64,000 nt of DNA from Adlercreutzia hattorii (GTDB lineage: Bacteria > Actinomycetota > Coriobacteriia > Coriobacteriales > Eggerthellaceae): contig NZ_AP022829.1 in NCBI RefSeq assembly GCF_011405655.1, positions 2,713,001 through 2,777,000 of the forward strand. The letters run 5' to 3'. Below the pieces are notes generated by a model, which worked only from the letters and a program-made list of their open reading frames with translations, was not told where the DNA came from and ran no database searches. A program made the position numbers and the translations under genes. This document shows positions 40,767 through 49,459 of this stretch, one piece after another. The first letter of the stretch is position 1; every line of letters begins with the position of its first letter.

Positions 40767-41221
40767 GCAAACACCGGATTACCAGCCGGCCTCGTCCCGT
40801 AATAGGACTTCATGCAGTCGACGGCGATAGGCCTGTGCGACCGTTCATTCGGAGCCAGTCCCTCGCGCGCACTTCGCCACGGAGCCTCACTATGAGTGAG
40901 CTCGCTGAGCTGAGCACCCGTCCAGTCTCGCAAGCGACTTACAACGAAATCCACGGCCTCTTGCTCGTCCTTCGAGAAAGCACCCTCACTCACGGGCCCA
41001 AAAAAGCCACGCGCAATAACGAACTCACCTCTATGCCGCCTGAACAAATCGGGAGCAACAGGTCCGTTAGCCCAAGCCTCGAACGCTTCCGGAAAAAGAG
41101 TTGCGCCATGCTCTGCCAGGTAATATGCCTGGCTGTAGAACGCCAGCTTCTGGAGCTTCATGGTGGAAACGCTCCCAAGATCTTCCAGAATGTACGCTGC
41201 TACGTCAACAACATGCGCCAT
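40763..41221 (-). CDS. Panacea-domain (DUF4065) antitoxin
   Basis: A protein of 152 aa with the Panacea domain, starting VVDVAAYILEDLGSVSTMKLQ, then KLAFYSQAYYLAEHG, EAFEAWANGPVAPDLFRRHRG and the acidic DEQEAVDFVV segment, all family hallmarks. Panacea proteins are promiscuous antitoxins that neutralise unrelated toxins, among them toxSAS synthetases, by direct binding. It is the first gene of a bicistron: AAGGAGGAG precedes its ATG, and the toxin ATG overlaps its stop, so antitoxin is made first. The operon lies alone between convergent and unrelated genes. Confidence 0.9.
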   Translation of the reverse strand: MAHVVDVAAYILEDLGSVSTMKLQKLAFYSQAYYLAEHGATLFPEAFEAWANGPVAPDLFRRHRGEFVIARGFFGPVSEGAFSKDEQEAVDFVVSRLRDWTGAQLSELTHSEAPWRSAREGLAPNERSHRPIAVDCMKSYYGTRPAGNPVFA

Positions 41222-41310
41222 AAAGCTCCTCCTTTCACTGGTCTTGCTTCACTAAGCACCCATTCTATCGCACGGGTCAAGCGCCCAAAGTACCCTTTCC
41301 GTCGCTCTTG

Positions 41311-41337
41311 AGGTGCTTATTGGGGCAACAAGCACCT
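41311..41337. promoter_or_regulatory. Inverted repeat upstream of the toxin-antitoxin operon
   Basis: AGGTGCTT and AAGCACCT, perfect 8-bp arms with an 11-nt loop, 90 bp before the antitoxin ATG and 58 bp past the ACT-domain gene stop. It could be the terminator of that gene (no T-tract) or an operator for the toxin-antitoxin operon. Confidence 0.45.
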
Positions 41338-41394
41338 TCACGCTCGCGTCCCCAGTCGAGTCCGCTAAGCGACCGAGACGAACCAAAATATCGG

Positions 41395-41670
41395 CTAAAT
41401 CTCGTACATCGCTTGGAAGACGTCCTCGCGCTGGATGAGAACCTGCATGGACAGGCGCTCGCCGTCGGCGGCGAGGCGCTCCTGCACGGTGTTGAAGTCG
41501 GCGACGGCGGGATCAAGCGTCACCATCATGGTCATGGAAAACATGCGGCCCTCGCCGAGGATCGTCTGGGAGATGTCGTCGATGTTGGCGCCGCAGTCGG
41601 CCAGCGTCGTGGCGATGGCGGCCACCACGCCGGAGCGGTCCTTGCCGAGAACGGAGATGACGCACTTCAT
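41395..41670 (-). CDS. Small stand-alone ACT-domain protein
   Basis: A protein of 91 aa made of one ACT domain (MKCVISVLGKDRSGVVAAIA, then CGANIDDISQTILGEGRMFS, and MMVTLDP). Stand-alone ACT proteins of this size bind small ligands such as amino acids and form dimers; they are often followed by a DUF711 partner, which is absent here. AGAAGG precedes the ATG. It is the gene after folE on this strand, 85 bp away. Its ligand and role are unknown. Confidence 0.88.
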   Translation of the reverse strand: MKCVISVLGKDRSGVVAAIATTLADCGANIDDISQTILGEGRMFSMTMMVTLDPAVADFNTVQERLAADGERLSMQVLIQREDVFQAMYEI

Positions 41671-41755
41671 GGGAACCTTCTTTCTAGTGGGGGTTTCTAG
41701 CGGGGACGGAATCCTTCGACTCGCTTACGCGCGCTCAGGACGATACGGACGGCCA

Positions 41756-42319
41756 CTACTTTCGGAAAATCAGCGACAGCGCCTCGGAGCGCGCGTCGGC
41801 ATCGGTTTCGAAGCAGCCGCGCACGGCCCGCGTGGTCGTTTTCGCGCCCGGCTTTTTCACGCCGCGCATGGACATGCACATGTGCTCGGCCTCCAGCACC
41901 ACGATGACACCGGCCGGGTGCAGCGCCTCCACCAGCGTGTCGGCGATCTGCCCGGTCAGGCGCTCCTGCACCTGGGGGCGCTTGGCGAAGCCGTCCACGA
42001 GCCGCGCCAGCTTCGAGATGCCGCAGATGCGGCCGTCCTCGCCGGGGATGTAGGCCACGTGCGCGCGCCCGAAGAACGGAGCCAGATGGTGCTCGCACAT
42101 GCTGTAGAAGGGAATGTCGCCCACGAGCACGATTTCCTCGTGGCCCTCGTCGAAGGTCACGTCGAAATGCCGCGACGGGTCCTCTTCCAAGCCGCCCAGC
42201 ACTTCCTCGTACATACGGGCCACGCGCGCCGGCGTCTCCCGCAGCCCCTCGCGCTCGGGGTCTTCCCCGACGCCTTCCAAAATCAGGCGGACGCCTGCTT
42301 CGATTTTCGCTGTATCCAC
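41756..42319 (-). CDS. folE: GTP cyclohydrolase I
   Basis: A protein of 187 aa converting GTP to dihydroneopterin triphosphate, the entry to folate or queuosine-type pterins. Zinc ligands are visible in [13 protein letters not shown] and [11 protein letters not shown]. The motifs [32 protein letters not shown] and [13 protein letters not shown] match the family, and the length is typical. The start is GTG at 42319 with AAGGAG upstream, at a long spacing of 11 nt. No other folate gene is nearby. Confidence 0.96.
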   Translation of the reverse strand: MDTAKIEAGVRLILEGVGEDPEREGLRETPARVARMYEEVLGGLEEDPSRHFDVTFDEGHEEIVLVGDIPFYSMCEHHLAPFFGRAHVAYIPGEDGRICGISKLARLVDGFAKRPQVQERLTGQIADTLVEALHPAGVIVVLEAEHMCMSMRGVKKPGAKTTTRAVRGCFETDADARSEALSLIFRK

Positions 42320-42434
42320 GGTTGTCGTAACTCCTTGTAAACGGTTGGCGCCATGTTATCACGACGCTATGGACACACGGCAAAAGAGCGGCATAATACC
42401 TTGGCAGAAGGTTTCACGCAAGAAGGGATCGACC

Positions 42435-42914
42435 ATGAAAAGCCTCCTGGCCGAGTTCAAAGAGTTCATCAACCGCGGCAACGTGATCGACATGGCCGTC
42501 GGCATCATCATCGGCGCGGCGTTCACCGCCATCGTCACGTCGCTGACTGACGACATCATCAACCCGTTCATCAAGCTCATCACCGGAGGTGCCGGCACCG
42601 ACGTCGCCGGCCTTACTATCCCCGTGCCCGGCACCGAGAACGGCATCGACTTCGGGGCCTTCATCAGCGCAATCATCAACTTCCTCATTGTTGCCTGGGT
42701 CGTGTTCATGATCGTGAAGGCCTTCAACAAGATGAAGGACGGCACGGCGAAACTCCCCTTCCGCAAGAACGCCAAGGGCGAGGAAGTCATCGAGCACGCC
42801 CCCACCTGCCCCTTCTGTCTTGAAGAGATCAACGTGGGCGCCACCCGCTGCCCCCACTGCACCGCCGAGCTGCCCGCCCCGGCCGAAGTGACCATCGAGA
42901 TCGTGAAGAAGTAG
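42435..42914 (+). CDS. mscL: Large-conductance mechanosensitive channel with C-terminal zinc ribbon
   Basis: A protein of 159 aa. The MscL fold is clear: [20 protein letters not shown] for the first helix, NPFIKLI, the second helix (about 76-95: [19 protein letters not shown]). The C-terminal tail carries a CPFC..CPHC zinc ribbon (Cys125, 128, 139, 142) that the classical E. coli protein lacks. The channel opens under hypo-osmotic stress; the ribbon would sit in the cytoplasm under the pentamer and may gate or tether it. AGAAGG precedes the ATG. It is divergent from folE and converges on the MFS gene. Confidence 0.93.
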   Translation: MKSLLAEFKEFINRGNVIDMAVGIIIGAAFTAIVTSLTDDIINPFIKLITGGAGTDVAGLTIPVPGTENGIDFGAFISAIINFLIVAWVVFMIVKAFNKMKDGTAKLPFRKNAKGEEVIEHAPTCPFCLEEINVGATRCPHCTAELPAPAEVTIEIVKK

Positions 42915-42929
42915 CGATCAGCACGCCGG

Positions 42930-44084
42930 TCATCGGGCCAGGGACGCCCAACGCTTCGCTAGCAGCAGTCCGACGAGCGCGATAAGACATGCCTGGCAAA
43001 CAAAGGGCTCGGCGGCTGCAGCACCGAAAACGGAAAACACCGCTCCATACAGAGCGCTCGCGGAGGCGATGCCGACGTCGATGGCGTTCTGCTGCAGGGC
43101 GAGCGCCGTCGCCTGGCGGCCTTCCGCCACCTGGCGAGCAATCATAGCCTGGGCGCACACCATGGCGCCCGCATAGCCATAGCCGATGCAAAGGCCCGAA
43201 ACGACAAGGGCTGGCAAAGACGATGCCGCCACGGCGAAGAGCGCAACGCCCATCCCCATGAGCAGCCCATGGACGCCGAACAGCCGGCGCGCATCGCGGC
43301 GATCGCAGAGGATACCGGCAACGGGATTGGCCGCAAGGCCCCCGAGCCCAATAAGCGTGAAGCACCATCCCTCGTTTTCGGTCATTCCGGCAGCCGAGAT
43401 GAAGGTGCCTCCAAAACTGAACAGCAGCCCGTACCCCATGGCAGCGACAAACGTCCCGGTCACCGCCATACCAACAACTCCCGATAAAGAAAGCGAGCCT
43501 TCCACACAGGGGGATTTTACCCGAAGCCGCTCGCGTCGACGGCGAGGGAGCCTCATGGCGCCAACGCAAGTCAAGGCAACAGCAGAGCATCCAGCAAGCA
43601 TCCAGAAGCACGCGGCGAACCCCGCGGCCTTCACGAGCCCGAACGCCACAAGAGGCCCCAGAAGAAGCGAGGCGGAGGTCGTCAGGCGATACAGGCCGAG
43701 CCAGCGGCCCCGCGCCTGGGGCGGCGCCGCCTCCGAAACGGTGGCTGTGGCCGACGACCAGAAAGAAGCAAGGCCGACCGCCTGCACGCAGCGCACCAAA
43801 AGCATCTGCCAGAACTCGGCACACAGCGGGAACAGAATGCCCCCGAGCACAAACGACGCAAGGCCCACGAGCATGACCGGCTTCGTGCCCCACCGATCCG
43901 CCGCCGGGCCGAAGGCGAAGCGCAAGAGGACTGCCGCGGCCAGATACACGCTGTTCTGAAGCCCCGCTTCCGCCAACGTCCCTCCCGCGGCCACCACGAA
44001 AGAGGGGGTCAGCGTCATGAAGATATTGTTGTAGCCGTAAGCGAGGAAGGCGGCGAAAAACAGTGGGGCAAGTTGCCGGCCCAT
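42930..44084 (-). CDS. MFS transporter
   Basis: A membrane protein of 384 aa with twelve predicted helices, a motif-A-like segment GPAADRWGTKPVM after TM2 and a basic loop (RLPRRRRERLRVK) between the two halves. It resembles drug or metabolite efflux/uptake MFS proteins with no clear substrate group. The start at 44084 is 6 nt past the Crp-family gene stop, so the two are co-transcribed and lie downstream of the molybdo-enzyme genes. This suggests it moves that enzyme's substrate or product. Confidence 0.9.
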   Translation of the reverse strand: MGRQLAPLFFAAFLAYGYNNIFMTLTPSFVVAAGGTLAEAGLQNSVYLAAAVLLRFAFGPAADRWGTKPVMLVGLASFVLGGILFPLCAEFWQMLLVRCVQAVGLASFWSSATATVSEAAPPQARGRWLGLYRLTTSASLLLGPLVAFGLVKAAGFAACFWMLAGCSAVALTCVGAMRLPRRRRERLRVKSPCVEGSLSLSGVVGMAVTGTFVAAMGYGLLFSFGGTFISAAGMTENEGWCFTLIGLGGLAANPVAGILCDRRDARRLFGVHGLLMGMGVALFAVAASSLPALVVSGLCIGYGYAGAMVCAQAMIARQVAEGRQATALALQQNAIDVGIASASALYGAVFSVFGAAAAEPFVCQACLIALVGLLLAKRWASLAR

Positions 44085-44090
44085 AGTCCG

Positions 44091-44789
44091 CTACTCCTGC
44101 TCGAGCTGGGCAATCTCGGCGAGGCGTTGCGCATCGATGATGCGAATGGCACTGCGCTGCTTCTCGATGACCCCCTGGGCCTGCAAGCGCGAGACGACCG
44201 AGGTGACCGAGTTGCGGCTCACGCCGAGCATGTCGGCGATGTCGTTGTTGCTGTAGGGAAGCACCACCATTTGCTGCGCCGCGTCTTCCGCAAGACGCTC
44301 GGCCGCCAATTTGGCGAGCAACATGGGCACTCGCTGGGCCGTCACGTAGAACGACTGGTTCAGCATCTCGTTGGTCTGCATGGACAAAAGCCCGAACAAA
44401 TAGCGCACGCAGTATTCGGAGAAATCCGAGCCCCCGCGAAGCAACTTGAAGAACGATTCCTTGGGAATGGCCAGAATGCGGCTGTCCTCCAAGCACTGCG
44501 CCGTCGACATCGTCAGATTGGTGTCGCGCAGGATATGGAATCCGAAGAACATGCCGGGACCGTAGCGGTCGATGACTTTCTTGCGCCCGGCGGCATCGAC
44601 GCCGTACAGCTCCACCGAGCCGCTTTCAACATAGTAATGGTTGCCATCCGGCTCGCCGCTCCAGAACACCATGGCGCCCGCCGGAATCCGCCGAGACGTA
44701 TAGGTGGCTCCCGCCTCGTCGAGCATGCGCTCCAGCTCGGCGCGGCCAATGACCTCGTCGAGCACCTCGTTCTTCCCTGTCCACGTCAT
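44091..44789 (-). CDS. Crp/Fnr-family transcriptional regulator
   Basis: A protein of 232 aa. A cyclic-nucleotide-binding-like beta-barrel (about 30-130: IPAGAMVFWSGEPDGNHYYV, then VESGSVELYGVD) is followed by a dimer helix and a winged helix (YSNNDIADMLGVSRNSVTSV). There is no N-terminal four-cysteine cluster, so it is not an oxygen-sensing Fe-S FNR; the effector is unknown. The ATG at 44789 has GGGAGGGG-like sequence upstream. It lies between a molybdo-enzyme and an MFS transporter on the same strand and probably controls them. Confidence 0.93.
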   Translation of the reverse strand: MTWTGKNEVLDEVIGRAELERMLDEAGATYTSRRIPAGAMVFWSGEPDGNHYYVESGSVELYGVDAAGRKKVIDRYGPGMFFGFHILRDTNLTMSTAQCLEDSRILAIPKESFFKLLRGGSDFSEYCVRYLFGLLSMQTNEMLNQSFYVTAQRVPMLLAKLAAERLAEDAAQQMVVLPYSNNDIADMLGVSRNSVTSVVSRLQAQGVIEKQRSAIRIIDAQRLAEIAQLEQE

Positions 44790-44909
44790 GGTTCCCCTCC
44801 CCTCTCGCGGCCGATCCCCCGCGTCCGCGATCTTATTGTACCAAAGCGCCTTCCCTCGAAGCGAACAGGGGCAGCGACTGAGCGTCGCTGCCTCTATAGG
44901 AGGGAGGGC

Positions 44910-45470
44910 TTACACGTAATAGACCGAAGGCGTGGTGCCGTTCTCCGGCATGTAGGGCTGAGCCCCCTTCTCGGCGATGTACTTCGACACTTCGCTTTCC
45001 GGATCGTTCAGGTCGCCGACAATGCGGGCCTCGGCCGGGCAGGCCTGCACGCACCACGGACGATGGTCGTTGTCCAGACGATCGAAGCACAGGGTGCACT
45101 TCGAGGACACGCCGGCCTCCTCGTCAATCTGCGGCACCTCGTAGGGGCACGAGTTCACGCAGGTGCCGCACCCGATGCACACGTCCTGATCCACTACCAC
45201 AGCGCCGTTGTCCTCGCGCTTCGCCATGGCGCCGGTGGGACAGTTGGCCACGCAGGCCGGCTCGGCGCAATGGTTGCACAGCGTGGGACGGAAGTTCATC
45301 TTCACCTTCGGGAAGGTGCCCGTCGGGCGGTACAGATCGCCATCGAGTCCTTCCACATGGGCCCAATACAGCTCGCCGGGCACGTCGTTGGATACCTTGC
45401 AGGCGACCGCGCAGGTCTGGCAGCCCATGCAGCGAGTCGTGTCGATCACCATTCCATATTGCTTAGCCAT
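44910..45470 (-). CDS. 4Fe-4S ferredoxin-type electron-transfer subunit (DmsB/PhsB-like)
   Basis: A protein of 186 aa with four cysteine clusters: CMGCQTCAVACK, CNHCAEPACVANCP, CIGCGTCVNSCP and KCTLCFDRLDN..CVQACP. This is the iron-sulfur subunit of DMSO-reductase-family enzymes, passing electrons between the catalytic subunit and a donor. It has no signal peptide and would be exported with the Tat-bearing catalytic subunit, whose gene ends 7 bp upstream. No NrfD or DmsC membrane anchor gene follows, so the quinol link must be provided elsewhere or the enzyme is soluble. The start is ATG at 45470. Confidence 0.95.
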   Translation of the reverse strand: MAKQYGMVIDTTRCMGCQTCAVACKVSNDVPGELYWAHVEGLDGDLYRPTGTFPKVKMNFRPTLCNHCAEPACVANCPTGAMAKREDNGAVVVDQDVCIGCGTCVNSCPYEVPQIDEEAGVSSKCTLCFDRLDNDHRPWCVQACPAEARIVGDLNDPESEVSKYIAEKGAQPYMPENGTTPSVYYV

Positions 45471-45477
45471 GTCGCAC

Positions 45478-47943
45478 CTACGCCTTCTCTACTTCCACCA
45501 GCACGTCGTAGAATGCCGTGCAGGTCTGGGAAATGTGCTCTTCTGTGGGGTTCAACGTCAAGTGGGTCAGCGTCTGGTAGTTGCCCTCGATGGTGTAGTC
45601 GGGAGTCCAGCCGCTTTGGGTGGCCACCGTACCGGGCACGATGCCCTCGGTGACAAACACCTTCATTTTGCAGGCGCCGCGATCGTTTGTGATACTCACC
45701 ACGTCGCCATCGGCAATACCGCGAGCTTTGGCATCCACCGGGTTCATCTCCAGCAGAGGCTCGTCCTGGATGCCCGCCAGCGCCGGAATACCGATGTGCT
45801 GGGTGTGCACGTTCATGCGGTCGTGGTACTGCAGAAACACGAGCGGGTACTTCTCGCCGAGCGGACCCTTCGGATCCTCCAGCATGGGCTTGTAGCAGGG
45901 CACTTCCTCCTCGAACTCCACCAGGTCGTCGTTGTAGAAGGTGAACTTCGTGGAAGGCGTGGGGAACACGCCGTCGGCGAAGACGATCTGGGAGTCGTAG
46001 ATGCCGTCGGGGCGGCCCCAGATACCCTCTTCCACAGCCTTGTCGAAATCGAAGCCCTCCCAGGCCGGGTGCTCCTCGTTCACGAAGCTGCGCACCCACT
46101 CCTCATCGGTCTTGTTCCACAAGTCGCCCAGGCCCACCTTGGCAGCGAGCAGGGACATGATCTCGACGTCGGACTTGCTCTCGCCCGCCGGCGCCACAGC
46201 CGGGCTCTGGAAGAACACCCAGGGCGAGCGATCGAGGAAGTCCCACTTCTCCCAATAGTTGCAGGCCGGCAGCACGTAGTCCGAGTACTTCGCCGTCCAG
46301 GTCCAGTAGGGATCCACCGTCACGATGGTGGAGATGTTGGGCAGCACCTCGTTGATGATCTTGTTGGCATCGGGGCTCATGTTGATGAAGTTCGAGTTCG
46401 CGAACCACATGAAGTCGATGGGGTTGGGCTGCTTGGTGATGATTTGGTCGTAGAGCGTCGAGCTCTTCACCATGTTCACCTCGTTGGCGCCGGTATTCGC
46501 CCACTCGTCGTAGTTGAACGCCGGGATGGTGATGCCGGGGGTCGAGCGGATGGACGCCGTGCCGCCCGCGTGGGACGCGCCGCCGCCTTCCACGCCGATG
46601 TAGCCGGCCACAGCGGCCAGCGTGGCCACGGTGCGGAAGGGCGAATGGGAGTTGTAGACGCGCTGCATGCCCTGTCCCATGCGGATGCCGGCCGGCTGGG
46701 CGTTGATGTACTCCATGGCGAAGTTCTCGATGACCTCGGGGTCGAGGCCCGTGATCTCGGAGGTGTACTCCAGCGTGTACTTGGACACCTCGTCGCACAG
46801 GTGGTCGAAGGCGGTGCGGCAGGTCTCGCCGTTCACCTCGAAGGTACCGGAAAGCGCGGCGGTCACGCCCTCGGTGGTGTTGGGCACCGCCTTGCCGGCC
46901 GCCGTGTCCCACACCATCCAGGCGGCGTCCTCGCCCTCGCCGTCGCGCAGCATCGCGCCATCGGACTCGCGCACGAGGAAGGGCGCCACGGAGTTGGCCA
47001 CGAGCCAGTCCTTCGCGTGCAGGTCCTTGCTGATGATGACGTTCATCATGCCGAGGGCCAGCGCCGGGTCGGTTTGAGCCTTGATGGGGATCCACTGATC
47101 GGCGATGGCCGCCGTGGAGCACAGGCGCGGATCCACCACGACGATCTTGGCGCCGTTTTCGCGGGCTTTCACAAGGTAGCGGAACTCGGAGGTGTGGGTG
47201 TCGGCCACGTTGCGGCCCCAGAGCACCACCATGTTCGAGTTCATATAGTCGCGCGTGTCGTGAGCGCCGCGGCCCTGGCCGAAGCACAGCGTCATGCCCA
47301 TGGTGGCGCCGTGGTCGCCCATGATTCCCTCGATATCGAAGGCGGTGCCGCCGTAGGTGCCGGCGAAACGGGTGGGCGCCTCCCAGGAAAGCTTCGACAG
47401 GTTGCCCGTGAACGAGTAGAAGCCGCAGGCTTTAGGGCCGTACTGCGCCTTGGTGGCCTCCATGCGCTCGGCGATCTCGTCGATGGCCTGCTCCCAGGTG
47501 ATCTGCTCGAACTCGCCGCTGCCGCGCTCGCCGGTGCGCTTCATGGGATGCATGACGCGCACGTTCTCGTCGTGGGTGCGCGTGCCCAGGCCGATGGAGC
47601 GCAGGCAGCAGTTGGCGTAATCGTCGCGCCCGGGCATCTGACCGGGGGTGACGGTGTAGATCTTGTCGTCCTTCACGCGGGCGCGCAGATGGCAGCGCGA
47701 GGTGCAGTTCACCGAGCAGCAAGCGCTCTTGTAGGTGAAGCCCTCCTCGGGATCGGCCACCGGGCCGGTCTCGGCCAGCTTGTCATCTTCGCTCTCGCTC
47801 TTCTGGGCCGGGGCGCAGCCAAGGGCACTGGCGCCGATGGCGGACGTGATGGTCAGCCAGCCCGCGCCCTTCACGAAGGTGCGGCGCGTGACCTTGCCGT
47901 CCTTCACGATCTCGGTGGGAGCGAATTGCTCTTTCTCTTCCAT
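45478..47943 (-). CDS. Exported molybdopterin oxidoreductase (DMSO reductase family)
   Basis: A catalytic subunit of 821 aa. The N-terminus has a Tat motif VTRRTFVKG (about 18-26) and LGC (Cys43). The [4Fe-4S] motif ACCSVNCTSRCHL (Cys76, 80, 84) with NCC at 112-113 is followed by the bis-MGD binding domains (VVLWGRNVADTHT, KIVVVDPRLCSTAAIADQWI, then the C-terminal MNPVDAKARGIADGDVV). No residue at the Mo site can be named with certainty. Together with the Fe-S subunit it is a two-subunit enzyme without anchor, the layout of Eggerthella catechol dehydroxylases and some other substrate-specific reductases. The substrate cannot be assigned. The upstream stretch 47944-48133 has no gene. Confidence 0.93.
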   Translation of the reverse strand: MEEKEQFAPTEIVKDGKVTRRTFVKGAGWLTITSAIGASALGCAPAQKSESEDDKLAETGPVADPEEGFTYKSACCSVNCTSRCHLRARVKDDKIYTVTPGQMPGRDDYANCCLRSIGLGTRTHDENVRVMHPMKRTGERGSGEFEQITWEQAIDEIAERMEATKAQYGPKACGFYSFTGNLSKLSWEAPTRFAGTYGGTAFDIEGIMGDHGATMGMTLCFGQGRGAHDTRDYMNSNMVVLWGRNVADTHTSEFRYLVKARENGAKIVVVDPRLCSTAAIADQWIPIKAQTDPALALGMMNVIISKDLHAKDWLVANSVAPFLVRESDGAMLRDGEGEDAAWMVWDTAAGKAVPNTTEGVTAALSGTFEVNGETCRTAFDHLCDEVSKYTLEYTSEITGLDPEVIENFAMEYINAQPAGIRMGQGMQRVYNSHSPFRTVATLAAVAGYIGVEGGGASHAGGTASIRSTPGITIPAFNYDEWANTGANEVNMVKSSTLYDQIITKQPNPIDFMWFANSNFINMSPDANKIINEVLPNISTIVTVDPYWTWTAKYSDYVLPACNYWEKWDFLDRSPWVFFQSPAVAPAGESKSDVEIMSLLAAKVGLGDLWNKTDEEWVRSFVNEEHPAWEGFDFDKAVEEGIWGRPDGIYDSQIVFADGVFPTPSTKFTFYNDDLVEFEEEVPCYKPMLEDPKGPLGEKYPLVFLQYHDRMNVHTQHIGIPALAGIQDEPLLEMNPVDAKARGIADGDVVSITNDRGACKMKVFVTEGIVPGTVATQSGWTPDYTIEGNYQTLTHLTLNPTEEHISQTCTAFYDVLVEVEKA

Positions 47944-48133
47944 ACTCCTCCTCTTTCTCTCGTAAGAGCGGCGACGCGCATTGCGGCGCCGGGTCGCTAT
48001 AAGAGGAGGGCGGTCCCTCGTGATTGCACCCCCTCTTGGCGAATGAGGTCAGTATAGGAAGGGGACGCGCGGGCTTCTGCCCAAAACTGGGCACACCGCT
48101 TTCCCACTTTTGACTAGACGTCGAAAAGCGGCG

Positions 48134-48607
48134 CTACTTGTGGTAGGGCTCGCCGCGGGAGATTTTGAAGGCGCGGTAGAGCTGCTCGAGCAGCACGACG
48201 CGGGCCAAGTTGTGGGGCAGGGTGACAGGGCCGAAGGAGAATGTCTCGTCGGCCCGGGCCCGCACCGCGTCGCTCACGCCGTCGGAACCGCCGATGACGA
48301 AGGCGAGCTCGCTTGCGCCGCGCAGGGCCAGATCGTCCAGGTGGCGGGAGAAGTCGACGCTTGAGCGCTGCTTCCCTTCGATGGCCATGAGGATGACGTG
48401 CGCGCCTTCCGGCACCGCCGCCAGAATGCCTGCCCCCTCGCGCTCGCGGGCCGCCTCCACGCCGCCGGAGCGGGCCGGATCGACATCGGGAATCTCGGCC
48501 ACGGTCACTTTCGCGTAGGGGCGCAGCCGCTTCAGATACTCGTCGCAGGCCGCCACCCAGAACTTCTCCTTCAGCTTGCCCACGGCAATAACGGTTATCT
48601 TCAGCAT
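48134..48607 (-). CDS. rlmH: 23S rRNA (pseudouridine1915-N3)-methyltransferase
   Basis: A SPOUT-family protein of 157 aa. MLKITVIAVGKLKEKFW opens it, the SAM-binding knot reads LAFVIGGSDGV, and the C-terminal SFGPVTLPHNLARVVLLEQL and YRAFKISRGEPYHK are family signatures. It methylates pseudouridine 1915 in helix 69 of 23S rRNA. Its ATG directly abuts the stop of the exonuclease gene (TAA then ATG), so the two are translationally coupled. A weak hairpin (CCGCTTT / AAAGCGG, 48096-48131) follows the stop. Confidence 0.97.
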   Translation of the reverse strand: MLKITVIAVGKLKEKFWVAACDEYLKRLRPYAKVTVAEIPDVDPARSGGVEAAREREGAGILAAVPEGAHVILMAIEGKQRSSVDFSRHLDDLALRGASELAFVIGGSDGVSDAVRARADETFSFGPVTLPHNLARVVLLEQLYRAFKISRGEPYHK

Positions 48608-49393
48608 TTATATATCCAGCTCGAGGCCGACCGGGCAGTGGTCGGAGCCTTCCACGTCGTCGTAGATGCTCGCGGCCACCACATGATCGCGCAGCGCATC
48701 GCTCACGAGGAAGTAGTCGATGCGCCATCCCGCGTTCGTCGAGCGGGCGCGGAACCGGTAGCTCCACCAGCTGTAGCGGCCCGTCTCATCCGGATGCAGC
48801 AGGCGGAACGTGTCGGTGAAACCGGCGTCCACCAGCTCGGTGAACTTCCCGCGCTCCTCGTCGGAGAAGCCCGATGCCCCGCGGTTGGGGCCCGGGTTCT
48901 TCAGGTCGATCTCCTCATGCGCCACGTTGAAGTCGCCGCACATCACCACCGGCTTCGGATCGCTGGCGCTGCCGTCGGGCAGCACGCCGGCCTCGAGCCC
49001 CTTGCAGAAGTCGCGGAACGCGTCGTCCCATTCCATGCGGTGGTCGATGCGCGCAAGTTCCATCTGGGAGTTCGGCGTGTACACGTTCACGAACCAGAAC
49101 CGGGGAAACTCACAGGCCACGATGCGCCCCTCGGCGTCCAGGTACTCGTTGCCCAAACCGTGCAGTACCCGCAGCGGCTCCTCGCGGGTGAACACCGCCG
49201 TACCCGAATAGCCCTTCTTTTCGGCGGCGCTCCAGTACTGGTGGTAGCCCGGCAGATCCAGCTCCACCTGACCCACCTGGCACTTCGTCTCCTGAATGGC
49301 GAAGATGTCCGCGTCGAAGGCGTCGAACACTTCCAGGAAGTTCTTCTTCAGCACAGCACGAATGCCGTTCACATTCCACGAAACAAATCGCAT
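48608..49393 (-). CDS. xth: Exodeoxyribonuclease III
   Basis: A protein of 261 aa of the endonuclease/exonuclease/phosphatase family. The motifs MRFVSWNVNGIRA, AIQETKCQ, GYSGTAVF, NVYTPNS, VVMCGDFNVAHEEIDLKNP and GSDHCPVGLEL are all in order. It cleaves at abasic sites and digests 3' ends in base excision repair. The start at 49393 has AAAGGAG upstream; an extension to 49453 would run through a terminator hairpin. It overlaps functionally with rlmH as one operon. Confidence 0.96.
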   Translation of the reverse strand: MRFVSWNVNGIRAVLKKNFLEVFDAFDADIFAIQETKCQVGQVELDLPGYHQYWSAAEKKGYSGTAVFTREEPLRVLHGLGNEYLDAEGRIVACEFPRFWFVNVYTPNSQMELARIDHRMEWDDAFRDFCKGLEAGVLPDGSASDPKPVVMCGDFNVAHEEIDLKNPGPNRGASGFSDEERGKFTELVDAGFTDTFRLLHPDETGRYSWWSYRFRARSTNAGWRIDYFLVSDALRDHVVAASIYDDVEGSDHCPVGLELDI

Positions 49394-49411
49394 GGGACTC
49401 CTTTGCTCGCA

Positions 49412-49436
49412 AAAGGGCCCCAATGCGGGGCCCTTT
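49412..49436 (-). terminator. Terminator of the LCP-family gene
   Basis: A perfect 10-bp stem AAAGGGCCCC / GGGGCCCTTT with a 5-nt loop, followed on the minus strand by TTTT. It is 23 bp past the LCP stop (49460) and directly upstream of the exonuclease ribosome site. Confidence 0.85.
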
Positions 49437-49459
49437 CGGTTGATGAGATGCACGGCTTC

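Noticed and set aside
44091-44789. Oxygen-sensing FNR
   Set aside because: No N-terminal cysteine cluster; only isolated cysteines are present.
45208-48057. 949-codon + strand frame opposite the molybdo-enzyme
   Set aside because: No domain; His/Val/Gly-rich shadow of the oxidoreductase, whose motifs are intact on the minus strand.
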